From Clostridia bacterium (GTDB lineage Bacteria; Bacillota_A; Clostridia; Oscillospirales; Acutalibacteraceae), in contig JAFPAK010000386.1 in NCBI GenBank assembly GCA_017390825.1, forward strand, positions 1-13,510: DNA of 13,510 nt, given 5' to 3'. The notes beneath the pieces are model-generated. The model did not search any database, was not told where the DNA came from, and was given only the letters and a program-made list of their open reading frames with translations. The position numbers were made by a program, and so were the translations under genes. This document shows positions 13,231-13,510 of the stretch, one piece after another (the stretch's first letter is position 1; every line of letters begins with the position of its first letter).

Positions 13231-13482
13231 TTATTCCTCTTCCTCATCGGCAAACGAATAATCATTAAGCTCTTTAAAGTCGAGAAATTCAGATAAGGTC
13301 ATATTAAATGCAGTTGCTACCTTGTGCACCGTTTTCACACCGGGATTTTTTGTTATCCCTCTCATTATATTATCTAAAGTGGATTGCTTGACCCCACTCA
13401 TTAAAGATAATTTGTTTATTGAAATTCCGCGGCTCTTACACAGCGCATAAATTCTTTTTACATATAATTTTGAATATTGCAT
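13231..13482 (-). CDS. Small XRE-type HTH transcriptional regulator
   Basis: An 83-residue protein made almost wholly of one Cro/C1-type helix-turn-helix domain (about residues 5-65). The two DNA-binding helices are ISINKLSLMSGVKQSTLDNI, followed by MRGITKNPGVKTVHKVATAF and MTLSEFLD, the usual end of this domain in Clostridia. The tail is acidic (FADEEEE). It has no sensor domain. The start is ATG at 13480-13482, because AGAGGT (13492-13497) lies nine bases before it; the ATG at 13491 touches the ribosome site. The promoter is mostly beyond the end of the window. Target genes are not evident. Confidence 0.88.
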   Translation of the reverse strand: MQYSKLYVKRIYALCKSRGISINKLSLMSGVKQSTLDNIMRGITKNPGVKTVHKVATAFNMTLSEFLDFKELNDYSFADEEEE

Positions 13483-13510
13483 GAAATACATACCTCTGAA
13501 ATTATATTAA

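Noticed and set aside
13113..13265. N-terminal extension of the 69-residue membrane protein to 13265
   Set aside because: It would translate the HTH gene terminator and overlap the HTH coding end.

Overview
The window looks like chromosome from a low-GC anaerobic Firmicute, most likely a Ruminococcus-like member of the Clostridia (Oscillospiraceae/Ruminococcaceae). The clues are a cell-surface leucine-rich-repeat protein with a cellulosomal type I dockerin, a type III glutamine synthetase (GlnN), AT-rich intergenic DNA with sigma-A-like promoters (TTGACA-17-TATAAT), strong AGGAGG-type ribosome sites with frequent TTG/GTG starts, and an ECF-type thiamine transporter under a TPP riboswitch. The species cannot be fixed from the sequence. 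I see no tRNA, rRNA, CRISPR array, insertion sequence or phage gene.

Layout. 1-804: 3' end of a BspA-like LRR protein with a C-terminal dockerin. 831-2009 (minus): a major facilitator transporter whose start codon appears altered. 2112-3374 (minus): a CNNM/CorC (HlyC) membrane protein with CBS domains. 3483-5725: glnN with a promoter, a structured leader that resembles a transcription attenuator, and a terminator. 5728-7208: a two-domain fusion of an RpiB/LacAB sugar-phosphate isomerase and a nucleoside hydrolase. 7280-8197: an EamA drug/metabolite transporter, converging on 8192-8593 (minus), a Fur-family regulator. 8656-9294 (minus): an unrecognised 212-residue protein just upstream of fur. 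It is divergent from 9362-11256, a two-gene operon of a WYL-domain regulator and a DUF2156 (GNAT-fold) protein. 11370-11624: an 84-residue protein that looks like an HPr-fold protein without the phosphorylatable histidine. 11716-12621: the TPP riboswitch-thiT unit. 12682-13482: three small genes, namely a membrane-anchored Thr-rich peptide, a two-helix membrane protein and a small HTH regulator.

Most transcription units are single genes or pairs, each with a recognisable promoter and often a long perfect terminator hairpin. Units are packed tightly: stop codons lie inside terminators, and one terminator for the EamA gene sits inside the coding sequence of fur. The genes do not form one pathway. 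Themes are nitrogen assimilation (glnN), nucleoside/pentose salvage (the fusion), thiamine uptake (thiT) and metal or stress sensing (Fur family).

The most interesting items are the glnN leader, where a hexaloop hairpin of the ANTAR-target type competes with a terminator; the RpiB-nucleoside hydrolase fusion; the His-less HPr-like protein; and the transporter whose full-length frame seems to begin at ATC instead of ATG.
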